Shown piece after piece: positions 1 through 6,430 of a stretch of DNA of 15,652 nt. Location: assembly GCA_035656335.1 (NCBI GenBank), contig DASRSS010000299.1:1-15652 (forward strand), written 5' to 3'. This DNA comes from DASRSS01 sp035656335. GTDB lineage: Bacteria > Actinomycetota > Actinomycetes > Mycobacteriales > Jatrophihabitantaceae. A model generated the notes under the pieces. The model saw only the letters and a program-made list of their open reading frames with translations. It was not told the DNA's origin and searched no databases. Each line of letters begins with the position of its first letter. Positions within the stretch are counted from its first letter, which is position 1. The translations under genes and the position numbers were made by a program.

Positions 1-282
1 GCGCTGCTGGAAGAGGTGCTGTGGCGCGCGCCGCTGATCCTGCTCGACGGGCGTACCGGCGATCGCGCGCTAGCCGGTTGGGCGGTGCTGAGCGGCGCCG
101 GGTTCCTGGCGCTGCACCTACGGCGGGACGGTGCGCGCAGCCTGCCGGTGCACCTGACCACGACCACGTCGTGGACCGCGTCCGCCCTGCTCGCCCGGCA
201 GTTGCGCTGGCCGGTGCTCGCCCACGCCGGCTACAACCTCGCCGCGATCAGCCTCCGCGACAGGGGCACGGATCGTTCATGA
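1..282 (+). CDS. CPBP family intramembrane metalloprotease, C-terminal part (5' end outside window)
   Basis: The reading frame is open from the first base and encodes the last 93 residues. Three hallmarks of the CPBP (CAAX protease/bacteriocin-processing, Abi) family appear in the correct order: EExxxR (E4, E5, R9 of the visible part), FxxxH (F35, H39) and HxxxN (H75, N79). In the family these residues form the metal-dependent active site inside the membrane. The N-terminal membrane helices lie upstream of the window. The stop codon overlaps the ATG of the following ABC ATPase gene (ATGA), so the two are translationally coupled. CPBP proteases next to ABC exporters often process or give immunity to an exported peptide, but no such peptide is visible here. 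Family assignment is firm; the substrate is unknown. Confidence 0.82.
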   Translation, partial: ALLEEVLWRAPLILLDGRTGDRALAGWAVLSGAGFLALHLRRDGARSLPVHLTTTTSWTASALLARQLRWPVLAHAGYNLAAISLRDRGTDRS

Positions 283-1280
283 ACACTGTCGCGGGCGCCG
301 GCGTTCCGCTGCGGCTGGACGGCGTGCACAAGACGCTCGCGGGCACGCCGGTGCTGCGCGACGTCGGGTTCACCTGCCCGGCCGGTGCGATCACCGCGCT
401 GCTCGGCCCGAACGGCGCGGGCAAGACGACCTCGGTCGCGATCGCGACCGGGCTGCGCCGCGCCGACACCGGCACGGTCGAGGTCTTCGGCCGACGGCTG
501 CCGTCCCGCGCCGCACTGCGCCGGCTCAGCCTGGTGCCGCAGGAGATCGGCCTGCCCGCGGCGGTGACCGTGTGGCACCTGCTGCACTTCGTGTCCGCGC
601 AGCGCGCCGAGAGCCCGTTCGCCCCGCCGGTCGAGGAGCTGTGCGAGCGGCTCGGCATCGGCCCGCTGCTGCGGCGCCGCGCCGGCGGGCTCAGTGGCGG
701 GCAGCAGCGCAAGGTGGCGGTGGCGCTCGGCCTGCTGCGCGCGCCCGGCCTGCTGATCCTGGACGAGGCGACGACCAGCCTGGACGAGTCCAGCCGGGCG
801 ACCACCTGGGCGATGGTGCGCGAGTACGTGGACCGCGGCGGTGCCGCGCTGGTGACCAGCCACATCCTGGCCGACATCGAGTCGCACGCGGACCGGCTGG
901 TCGCGCTGAACGCGGGCGAGGTGGTGCTGGAGCGCCCGCTGGACGAGGTCCGGCAGCGGCTCGGCGGCAGCGCAGTCTCGGTGCGGTTACCGGCCGGGCA
1001 CGCGCACCGGGCGATCGCGCGGATCACCGCCGAGATCGCCGCCGCGGTGCCCAGTGCCGTCGCGTCCGATTCCGTCCCGGCCGCAATGCCCGACCCCGCC
1101 CCGGCCGCAATGTCCGGCCGCCGCGACCGCGAGTTCGTGCGCGTCCAGTGGCGCACCGCAAACCCGCTGCCGCTGGTCGCCGCGATCGCCCGCGCCGCAC
1201 CGTGCGCCACCGACCTGCTGGTGCGCCCGATCCCGCTCGGTGAGCTGCTGGACGAACTCGCGAAGGGAACGACCCGATGA
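279..1280 (+). CDS. ABC transporter ATP-binding protein (exporter type)
   Basis: This 333-residue nucleotide-binding subunit energises the ABC-2 permease encoded next. Visible motifs: Walker A GPNGAGKT (residues 43-50), Q-loop Gln88, signature LSGGQ (138-142), Walker B LLILDEA (158-164), D-loop (about 167-170) and switch His195. It belongs to the broad CcmA/DrrA-like class that pairs with ABC-2 membrane proteins. Beyond about residue 230 there is a C-terminal extension, as in many such ATPases; it contains a small in-frame duplication (PAAM twice, residues 267-278). The ATG at 279 is chosen because it overlaps the upstream stop in an ATGA and lies just before the first beta strand; the open frame further upstream overlaps the protease gene. 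The gene ends in an ATGA overlap with the permease gene. Cargo cannot be inferred. Confidence 0.9.
   Translation: MNTVAGAGVPLRLDGVHKTLAGTPVLRDVGFTCPAGAITALLGPNGAGKTTSVAIATGLRRADTGTVEVFGRRLPSRAALRRLSLVPQEIGLPAAVTVWHLLHFVSAQRAESPFAPPVEELCERLGIGPLLRRRAGGLSGGQQRKVAVALGLLRAPGLLILDEATTSLDESSRATTWAMVREYVDRGGAALVTSHILADIESHADRLVALNAGEVVLERPLDEVRQRLGGSAVSVRLPAGHAHRAIARITAEIAAAVPSAVASDSVPAAMPDPAPAAMSGRRDREFVRVQWRTANPLPLVAAIARAAPCATDLLVRPIPLGELLDELAKGTTR
1076..1112 (+). repeat. Short in-frame tandem duplication in the ABC ATPase gene
   Basis: The 13-mer CCCGGCCGCAATG occurs at 1076-1088 and again at 1100-1112, a 24-bp period equal to eight codons. It encodes the repeated PAAM in the Pro/Ala-rich linker of the C-terminal extension (residues 267-278) and probably arose by slippage. 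Confidence 0.7.
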
Positions 1281-2017
1281 GTGCGGTGTTGCTGAACGCG
1301 CGCCTCCAGCTGGACGAGCTCGCGCACATCCCGGCGTTCACCGTTCCGTCGCTCGGCCTGCCGCTGATCACCTACCTGATCTTCGGGCTGCCCGACGTCC
1401 ACGGCGATCCGCGCACGGCGGCGGGCGTGTTCGTCGGCTTCGGCGCGTTCGCGCTGCTGGGCATCGTGATGTTCCAGTTCGGCGTGGGCATCGCCGCCGA
1501 TCGCGCGTCCGCGTGGGAGCGGTTCGTGCGCACCCTGCCGTCGTCGGCGGCCGAGCGGTTCGTGGCGCGGCTGCTTGTCGCGCTCGTGTTCGGTGCGCTC
1601 GCGCTGATCCCGGTCACCTGCTGTGCCGTGCTCGCCACGCCGCTGCATCTCGACGCGCTGACCTGGGTGCGCGTGCTGGTCTCGTTGCTCGCCGGCGCCG
1701 TACCGCTCGGGCTGCTCGGCATCATGCTCGGCTACCTGCTGAACGAGCGCGGCGCGCTGCCGATCACCAACCTGCTGTACCTGCCGCTGTCGTACCTCGG
1801 CGGGCTGTTCACGGCGCGCCCGGACGACCTGCCCGCGCTGGCGCAGCGCGTCGCCCCGTGGCTGCCGACCCGGCAGTGGGGCGAGCTGCTGATCGGGTTC
1901 GGCCTGGGCGGCCAGGTGCCCGTGCACGCCGTGCTCGCGCTGGCGGGCTACGGCGCGCTGTTCGCCGCGCTCGCCGTGTTCGGCTACCGGCGCGACGAGC
2001 AGCGTCAGTACCGCTGA
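1277..2017 (+). CDS. ABC-2 type transporter permease
   Basis: This 246-residue protein is dominated by hydrophobic stretches at about 20-38, 49-73, 97-121, 131-155, 160-178 and 218-236, giving six predicted membrane helices as expected for an ABC-2 half-channel. The segment around 169-203, with the motif LSYLGGLF followed by a proline-rich turn and LPTRQWGEL, is typical of ABC-2 permeases before the last helix. The start codon overlaps the ATPase stop (ATGA), so the two subunits are probably made in fixed ratio. It most likely forms a homodimeric exporter with that ATPase. The gene ends 16 bp from the convergent dasR stop, and no strong terminator lies between. Nothing identifies what it exports. 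Confidence 0.85.
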   Translation: MSAVLLNARLQLDELAHIPAFTVPSLGLPLITYLIFGLPDVHGDPRTAAGVFVGFGAFALLGIVMFQFGVGIAADRASAWERFVRTLPSSAAERFVARLLVALVFGALALIPVTCCAVLATPLHLDALTWVRVLVSLLAGAVPLGLLGIMLGYLLNERGALPITNLLYLPLSYLGGLFTARPDDLPALAQRVAPWLPTRQWGELLIGFGLGGQVPVHAVLALAGYGALFAALAVFGYRRDEQRQYR

Positions 2018-2033
2018 GGCGTCACCGCGGCAC

Positions 2034-2765
2034 TCACCGCGCGGTCAGCCGCGCCACGAACGTGTACCGGTCGCCGCGGTACCAGCTGCGGACCCATTCG
2101 ATCGGCGCACCGGACGCGTCGAAGCTGTGCCGGCTGAGCACCAGCATCGGCGCGCCGGTGTCGGTGTCCAGCAGCTCCGCCTTGCGCGGCGAGGCCGCGG
2201 CCGTCTCGATCGTCTCATCCGCCTCGACCGGCGCGCTGTCGTAGAACTCGGCGAGCACGCGGTACAGCGACGGCTCGCGCTTGAGCTTGGTGACCAGGCC
2301 GGGGAAGCGCGCGGCGGACAGCTGCGAGAGTTCGACCGCCATGGCCGCGCCGTTGACCAGCCGCAGCCGCTCGATCACGAACACCGACGCGCCGACCTTG
2401 AGGTTCAGCCGCGCCGCGACCTCCTCGTCGGCACGCTGGCGGCCCGCGTCCAGCAGCTTCGTGGTCACCGTGTAGCCGGCCTCCGCCGCCTGCTCGGTGA
2501 AGCTGGTCATCCGCAGCGGCCAGCTGATCTTCGGTTCGGCGACGTACGTGCCCGAGCCCTGCCGGCGCACCAGCCGTCCCTCGCCGACCAGTTCGCTGAG
2601 CGCGCGGCGCACGGTGGTGCGCGACGTGCCGAGCTCCAGCGTCAGGATCCGCTCGGTGGGCACCAGGCTCCCGGGTGGCAGCGAACCGATGAGGTCGAGC
2701 AGGTGCCGCTTGACGAGGTAGTACTTCGGCTCGCGGGGCGCGCGCTCGGACACTGCGACGACCAC
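2034..2765 (-). CDS. dasR: GntR/UTRA-family transcriptional repressor, DasR-type
   Basis: This 243-residue protein has a GntR winged-helix DNA-binding domain at about 14-77 (recognition helix TSRTTVRRALSEL from 47) and a UTRA effector domain at about 88-238. It closely resembles Streptomyces DasR along its length by recall, notably the start PKYYxxKxHLLD, the SLYxxLAExYD and ETIET blocks, LSRHSFD, and the ending EWVRSxYRGDRYxFVARL. DasR represses amino-sugar uptake and catabolism by binding dre sites and is released by GlcN-6-P or GlcNAc-6-P. A GTG start at 2765 is preferred because an AGGAG (complement of 2772-2776) lies 6 nt upstream; an in-frame upstream ATG at 2846 would run through the dre-like sites. 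It diverges from the nagZ-like operon and is probably autoregulated. Local binding is inferred from operator sequence. Confidence 0.9.
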   Translation of the reverse strand: MVVAVSERAPREPKYYLVKRHLLDLIGSLPPGSLVPTERILTLELGTSRTTVRRALSELVGEGRLVRRQGSGTYVAEPKISWPLRMTSFTEQAAEAGYTVTTKLLDAGRQRADEEVAARLNLKVGASVFVIERLRLVNGAAMAVELSQLSAARFPGLVTKLKREPSLYRVLAEFYDSAPVEADETIETAAASPRKAELLDTDTGAPMLVLSRHSFDASGAPIEWVRSWYRGDRYTFVARLTAR

Positions 2766-2796
2766 GCGGTGCTCCTGTTCATTCCACGGACGACAA

Positions 2797-2812
2797 GTAT
2801 GTCTACACCATT
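2797..2812. promoter_or_regulatory. Degenerate dre-like half-operator near dasR
   Basis: On the minus strand this reads AATGGTGTAGACATAC. One half fits the DasR operator consensus A(G/C)TGGTCTAGACCA(G/C)T well; the other is poor, giving about 10 of 16 matches. It sits about 32-47 bp upstream of the dasR GTG start, and its centre is 50 bp from the stronger dre site at 2847. It may be a second autoregulatory site, or chance. Confidence 0.4.
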
Positions 2813-2839
2813 GACAGTACCTGCCTGAGCAGGCAGGCT
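2811..2839 (+). promoter_or_regulatory. Candidate promoter for the nagZ-SIS-murQ operon
   Basis: A perfect -35 hexamer TTGACA (2811-2816) is followed after 17 bp by CAGGCT (2834-2839), which resembles actinobacterial -10 elements. Transcription would start about 8 bp further on, inside the dre-like operator, where a bound repressor would block it. The -10 match is mediocre and overlaps an inverted repeat, so this is tentative. Confidence 0.35.
2820..2837. repeat. Perfect 7-bp inverted repeat between dasR and nagZ
   Basis: CCTGCCT (2820-2826) and AGGCAGG (2831-2837) are perfect inverted repeats around a 4-nt centre. The repeat lies between the two dre-like sites and does not match the dre consensus. 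It could be the operator of a second regulator, or form a hairpin in the dasR leader RNA. Confidence 0.6.
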
Positions 2840-2846
2840 GGCCCAA

Positions 2847-2862
2847 AGTGGTCTAGTCCATT
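2847..2862. promoter_or_regulatory. dre operator (DasR-responsive element)
   Basis: AGTGGTCTAGTCCATT matches the published palindromic DasR consensus A(G/C)TGGTCTAGACCA(G/C)T at 14 of 16 positions. It lies in the dasR/nagZ divergent region, about 50 bp upstream of the nagZ-like start and 82 bp upstream of the dasR start. DasR bound here could repress both directions. Confidence 0.8.
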
Positions 2863-2911
2863 TGCGCGTCGCCGGGACCGGCGCCGCACGAGCAGCCGGA
2901 GGCGAGTCGCG

Positions 2912-4366
2912 GTGCCCGACGACAGCGAGGTGCGCCGGCTGGCGCTGTCCTGCCTGCTGCTGGGCTTCGTCGGCCCTACCCCGCCCGGGTGGTTGCTGGA
3001 CGCGCTCGGAGCGGGCCTCGGCGGCGTCGTCCTGTTCGGCTCCAACGTGGGCGACGGCTCGGGGCAGGTGCGCGAGCTGACCGACCGGCTGCGGTCGGCT
3101 GCCGGACGCGATGTCGTGGTGGCGCTCGACGAGGAGGGCGGCGACGTCACCCGGCTGGACACCGTGCGCGGCAGCGCGAGTCCCGGTGCCGCCGCGCTCG
3201 GCGCGCTGGACGATCCGGCCGCGACCGAGGAGGTCTACGCGGCGATCGGCGCGCGGCTGGCCGAGGCCGGCGTCACGCTCGACCTGGCCCCGGTGGCGGA
3301 CGTCAACGTCGAGCCGCTGAACCCGGTGGTCGGCGTGCGGTCGTTCGGCGCGGACGGCGAGCTGGTCGCGCGGCACGTCGCCGCGGCTGTGCGCGGCATC
3401 CAGCGTGGCGGGACGGCGGCCTGCCTCAAGCACTTCCCCGGCCACGGCGCCACCCGGTCGGACTCGCACCACCAGGTCGCCGTGCTCGACCGCGGCGCCG
3501 ATCAGCTGCGCTCGGTCGAGTTCGTACCGTTCGCCGCGGGCATCGCGGCCGGAAGCCGCGCCGTGATGACCGGCCACCTGCTCGCGCCCGCGCTGGATGC
3601 CGACGTGCTCGCCACGGTCAGCGCGCCCATCACGCGGACGCTGCTGCGCGACGAGCTGGGCTTCGGCGGGACGGTGGTGACCGATGCGTTGGAGATGCGC
3701 GCGGTCGCGGACACGATCGGGATGGTCGAGGGATTCGTCCGGGCCCTCGCCGCCGGGGCGGACGCGATCGAGACCGGCGCGCTCGACTACCCCGAGCTGG
3801 TCGACGCGATCCCGGACGCGGTCACCGCGGCGCTCGCCGACGGCCGGCTGACGCTCGAGCGGTTGCGGGACGCGTCCCGGCGCACCGCCGCGCTGGCCCG
3901 GGCCGGCGATCCGCAGGTGCCGTACGACGCGGACGTGGTCACCGGCGTCGCGGCGCGCTGCGTCGAGGTGGGTGGGCCGCTGCCGCGACTGCACGCGCCG
4001 CTCGTCGTCGAGTGCCGGCCGCCGGACGGCATGGCCTCCGGCGCGCTGCCGTGGTCGCTCGCCGAGCCGCTCGCACGACTGGTCGACGGCACCGAGGCGG
4101 TGACCGCGGCATCGGCCGGCGACCTGGACGCGGTCGCGGCACGAGCCGGCGAGCGATCCCTGGTCGTGGTCGTGCGCGATCCGGACCGGCACGCCTGGCA
4201 GGACGCCGCCGTGGCGCTGGCCGATGCCCGTCCCGGGTCAGTGATCGTGGACGTCGGCTGGCCCGCACTGCTGACCGGGCGCACGCCGGTCGTGCGCACG
4301 CGGGGCGTCGCGCCCGAACTGCTCCATGCCGCGGCGGCGGCACTGGCCCAAGGAGGATCTGCGTGA
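2912..4366 (+). CDS. nagZ: Glycoside hydrolase family 3 beta-N-acetylglucosaminidase (NagZ-like)
   Basis: This 484-residue cytoplasmic GH3 enzyme releases N-acetylglucosamine from the non-reducing end of muropeptides or chito-oligosaccharides. Visible NagZ features: the barrel segment LDEEGGDVTRL (72-82), KHFPGHG (173-179), the Asp-His general acid/base pair in DSH (D184, H186) and the nucleophile Asp258 in VVTDALEM. No signal peptide is seen. A second domain of about 130 residues follows the barrel (from about 350), as in the two-domain Gram-positive enzymes. The GTG start is supported by GGAGG at 2898-2902, 9 nt upstream. It is the first gene after the dre site, and its stop overlaps the next start (GTGA). 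The related Cellulomonas fimi Nag3, with the same His acid/base, acts as a phosphorylase, so release of GlcNAc-1-phosphate is an alternative. Confidence 0.88.
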   Translation: MPDDSEVRRLALSCLLLGFVGPTPPGWLLDALGAGLGGVVLFGSNVGDGSGQVRELTDRLRSAAGRDVVVALDEEGGDVTRLDTVRGSASPGAAALGALDDPAATEEVYAAIGARLAEAGVTLDLAPVADVNVEPLNPVVGVRSFGADGELVARHVAAAVRGIQRGGTAACLKHFPGHGATRSDSHHQVAVLDRGADQLRSVEFVPFAAGIAAGSRAVMTGHLLAPALDADVLATVSAPITRTLLRDELGFGGTVVTDALEMRAVADTIGMVEGFVRALAAGADAIETGALDYPELVDAIPDAVTAALADGRLTLERLRDASRRTAALARAGDPQVPYDADVVTGVAARCVEVGGPLPRLHAPLVVECRPPDGMASGALPWSLAEPLARLVDGTEAVTAASAGDLDAVAARAGERSLVVVVRDPDRHAWQDAAVALADARPGSVIVDVGWPALLTGRTPVVRTRGVAPELLHAAAAALAQGGSA

Positions 4367-5397
4367 CCGGTGAGCGGATGGCGACCGAGGTCGCCGAGCA
4401 GCCCGAGGTGCTCGCCCGACTGCTCGCGAGCGCCGGCGAGATCGCGGACGTCGCCGAGCAGGTTCGCCGGACCCGTCCGCGGTTCGTGCTCATCGCGGCG
4501 CGCGGCACGAGTGATCACGCGGCGTTGTACGCGAAATACCTGACCGAGATCCGGCTCGGCCTGCCCGCCGGGCTCGCGTCGCCGTCGACGCTGACCGTGT
4601 ACGGCTCGCGCCCGGACCTGACCGACGTGCTGTTCGTCGCGGTCAGCCAGTCCGGCGGCTCGCCGGACCTCGTCGACTCGACGGCGGCGGCTCGCGAACT
4701 CGGCGCGCTGACGGTCGCGGTGACCAACGCGGCCGACTCGCCGCTGGCCGCCGCGTCGCAGCTGCACGTGGACGTGCGCGCCGGCGCCGAGCTCGCGGTC
4801 GCCGCGACCAAGACGTACACGGCCGAGCTGCTCGCGCTCTACCTGCTGCTGTCCGGCGCGGACGCGTCCGGGCACGCTGCCGCGCTGCCCGAGGCCGCGG
4901 CGCGCACGCTCGCGCTGAACGCACCGGACGGTCCCGGCGGCGCGGCGGCGGTCGCGGCCACGCTGCGCGACGTGTCGCGGCTGGTCGTCACCGCGCGCGG
5001 CTACTCGTACCCCACCGCGCGCGAAGCAGCGCTGAAGCTGATGGAGACCAGCTACCTGTCCGCGCAGGCGTTCTCGGGCGCGGACCTGCTGCACGGGCCA
5101 CTCGCGTTGATCGACGACACCGTGCCCGTCGTCGCGATCACCTCGCCCGGCCGCGGCGGGCAGGCGATGATTCCGGTCATGGACCGCCTCCGCTCCGTCG
5201 ACGCCCGCGTGATCCCGGTCGCCGCGGACGGCGCCGAGCACAGCGGCCTGTCGATCGCGGCGGACGGCATCGCCGAGGAACTGCTGCCGGTACTGGAGAT
5301 CCTGCCGCTGCAGCAGCTGGCCTGGCACCTCGCCGTCGCGCGGGGCGAGGACCCGGACCGTCCGCGCGGCCTGTCGAAGGTCACCCGCACGTGGTGA
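4363..5397 (+). CDS. SIS-domain protein, GlmS-isomerase-like; probable GlcN-6-P deaminase (NagB-II type)
   Basis: This 344-residue protein holds two sugar-isomerase (SIS) domains like the C-terminal half of GlmS, without the glutaminase half. Conserved blocks are ARGTS (46-50), SQSGGS (95-100), ELAVAATKTYTAEL (143-156), GYSYPTAREAALKLME (213-228), LLHGPLALID (242-251) and the tail PRGLSK. Residues aligning with the GlmS isomerase catalytic set, Glu488, His504 and Lys603 (E. coli), are present as E228, H244 and K339. Lacking an ammonia-producing domain, such proteins usually deaminate GlcN-6-P to fructose-6-P; AgaS-like activity on another hexosamine phosphate is possible. The GTG start has an ideal AGGAGG at 4351-4356 with a 6-nt spacer and overlaps the nagZ stop; the alternative ATG at 4378 lies too far from it. 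The product would consume a DasR inducer. Confidence 0.85.
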   Translation: MTGERMATEVAEQPEVLARLLASAGEIADVAEQVRRTRPRFVLIAARGTSDHAALYAKYLTEIRLGLPAGLASPSTLTVYGSRPDLTDVLFVAVSQSGGSPDLVDSTAAARELGALTVAVTNAADSPLAAASQLHVDVRAGAELAVAATKTYTAELLALYLLLSGADASGHAAALPEAAARTLALNAPDGPGGAAAVAATLRDVSRLVVTARGYSYPTAREAALKLMETSYLSAQAFSGADLLHGPLALIDDTVPVVAITSPGRGGQAMIPVMDRLRSVDARVIPVAADGAEHSGLSIAADGIAEELLPVLEILPLQQLAWHLAVARGEDPDRPRGLSKVTRTW

Positions 5398-6245
5398 GCG
5401 GTCGACCCGAGCTCGACCTGCTGCCGACCGCCGAGGTGATCGGCCTGCTTCTGGACGGCGAGGACCGCGTGGTCCCGGCGGTGCGCGCGCAGCTCCCGGC
5501 GTTGGTCGCCGGCGCCGAGCTGATCGCGCGACGGCTCGGCGACGGCGGGCGGCTGGTGTTCGTCGGCGCGGGAACGTCCGGGCGACTGGCGCTCGGCGAG
5601 GCGGCCGAGCTGCCCGGCACGTTCGGGCTCGATCCGGCCGTCGTGCGCGCGCGGATGGCCGGTGGCGCGGCGAGTACCGACTGCGCCGAGGACGACGTCT
5701 CGCTCGCCGAACAGGACCTCGCCGATCTCGCGATCACCGCGCGCGACACCGTGATCGCCGTCGCGGCGAGCGGCCGCACGCCGTACACGCTGGCAGTGGC
5801 GAGCGCGGCGCGCACCGCGGGAGCGGCCGTGGTCGCGGTCGTCAACGCGGCACGGTCGCCGCTCGCCGAGCTGGCGGACATCGCGATCGCGGTGGACGTC
5901 GGGCCCGAGGTGCTGCACGGGTCGACCCGGCTGTCCGCCGGCAGCGCGCAGAAGGTCGCGATGGACGCGCTGACCACGGCCGCGATGGTGCGGCTCGGAC
6001 GCGTGCACGGCGACCTGATGATCGACGTCGTCGCCGCGAACGCGAAGCTGCGCGCGCGATCGGCCGGCATCGTCGCGGAGATCGCCGGCTGCTCGGCGGA
6101 GGACGCGACGCGTGCGCTCGCCGACTGCGCGGGCAACGCGCGGGCCGCGGTGCTGCACCTGATGCTCGGCCTGCCCGCGTCCGAGGCGGTGGCACAAGCG
6201 GCTCAACATCGCAGCCTGCGCGACGCACTCACCGCGCGCGCCTGA
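5391..6245 (+). CDS. murQ: N-acetylmuramic acid 6-phosphate etherase
   Basis: MurQ cleaves the lactyl ether of MurNAc-6-phosphate, giving GlcNAc-6-phosphate and D-lactate, the step specific to muramic acid recycling. The 284-residue protein carries the family blocks in order: GRLVFVGAGTSGRL (53-66), AAELPGTFG (71-79), AASGRTPY (125-132), GPEVLHGSTRLSAGSAQK (171-188) and the C-terminal GCSAEDA. The two glutamates essential in E. coli MurQ (Glu83, Glu114) correspond to E73 and E100. The N-terminus is slightly shorter than the E. coli protein (298 aa). Two adjacent GTG codons could start it: 5391, better spaced from GAAGG (5376-5380), or 5394, which makes a GTGA overlap with the preceding stop. 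Last gene of the nagZ operon. Its substrate requires a MurNAc kinase not seen in the window. Confidence 0.93.
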   Translation: MVSGRPELDLLPTAEVIGLLLDGEDRVVPAVRAQLPALVAGAELIARRLGDGGRLVFVGAGTSGRLALGEAAELPGTFGLDPAVVRARMAGGAASTDCAEDDVSLAEQDLADLAITARDTVIAVAASGRTPYTLAVASAARTAGAAVVAVVNAARSPLAELADIAIAVDVGPEVLHGSTRLSAGSAQKVAMDALTTAAMVRLGRVHGDLMIDVVAANAKLRARSAGIVAEIAGCSAEDATRALADCAGNARAAVLHLMLGLPASEAVAQAAQHRSLRDALTARA

Positions 6246-6309
6246 CGATTCCGCGACGCGCTCGGCACGTCTCGGTCGGGTAACGGTTCGATCACCGCAC
6301 CGGAAAGCC

Positions 6310-6338
6310 TTGACAACAGAAATGGTCTAGGCAAATAT
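6310..6338 (+). promoter_or_regulatory. Promoter of the sugar-uptake operon
   Basis: A perfect TTGACA (-35, 6310-6315) is followed after 17 bp by the A/T-rich hexamer AAATAT (6333-6338). This block is markedly AT-rich against its surroundings. A dre-like site fills the spacer and reaches into the -10, so bound repressor would exclude RNA polymerase. The -35 is convincing; the -10 is approximate. Confidence 0.5.
6321..6336. promoter_or_regulatory. dre operator in the uptake-operon promoter
   Basis: AATGGTCTAGGCAAAT matches 12 of 16 positions of the DasR consensus, including the complete TGGTCTAG left half. It occupies the spacer between the predicted -35 and -10 elements and ends about 95 bp before the lipoprotein start, a typical position for a repressor site. 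Confidence 0.7.
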
Positions 6339-6342
6339 CCAA

Positions 6343-6358
6343 ATTCGTCTACATCAAT
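6343..6358. promoter_or_regulatory. Second, weaker dre-like site downstream of the promoter
   Basis: ATTCGTCTACATCAAT matches about 11 of 16 dre positions, keeping the GTCTA core. Its centre is 22 bp from the preceding dre site, close to two helical turns, so two repressor dimers could bind on the same DNA face. Confidence 0.4.
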
Positions 6359-6389
6359 TCTTGTCCGCTCCATCCGACGCACTGGCACG

Positions 6390-6403
6390 GTGCCGTTCGG
6401 CAC
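6390..6403 (+). other. Short hairpin in the leader of the lipoprotein gene
   Basis: GTGCCG (6390-6395) and CGGCAC (6398-6403) are inverted repeats around TT, allowing a 5-bp stem with a GTTC tetraloop about 27 nt before the start codon. It is short and could be chance in GC-rich DNA; no U-tract follows. Confidence 0.3.
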
Positions 6404-6430
6404 GGTGTTCCTCACCCCATGGAGGCAAGC

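Noticed and set aside
248..1927. A 559-codon minus-strand open frame opposite the ABC exporter genes
   Set aside because: It is low-complexity, and the plus strand carries complete Walker A, signature and Walker B motifs.
2024..2045. Possible bidirectional terminator between the convergent permease and dasR genes
   Set aside because: ACCGCG and CGCGGT form only a 6-bp stem with a 10-nt loop and no T-run, which is common by chance at this GC content.
2766..2846. N-terminal extension of DasR starting at ATG 2846
   Set aside because: The extra 27 residues are rich in Cys and Trp, unlike DasR proteins, and span the palindrome and a dre-like site. The GTG at 2765 has a well-placed AGGAG.
2642..5328. 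Long minus-strand open frames opposite the nagZ-SIS-murQ operon
   Set aside because: They are shadows of genes with intact catalytic motifs on the plus strand, a usual effect of high GC content.
4363..5397. Reading the SIS-domain protein as full GlmS (glutamine:fructose-6-P aminotransferase)
   Set aside because: The N-terminal glutaminase domain with its Cys1 nucleophile is absent; only the isomerase half is present, in a catabolic operon.
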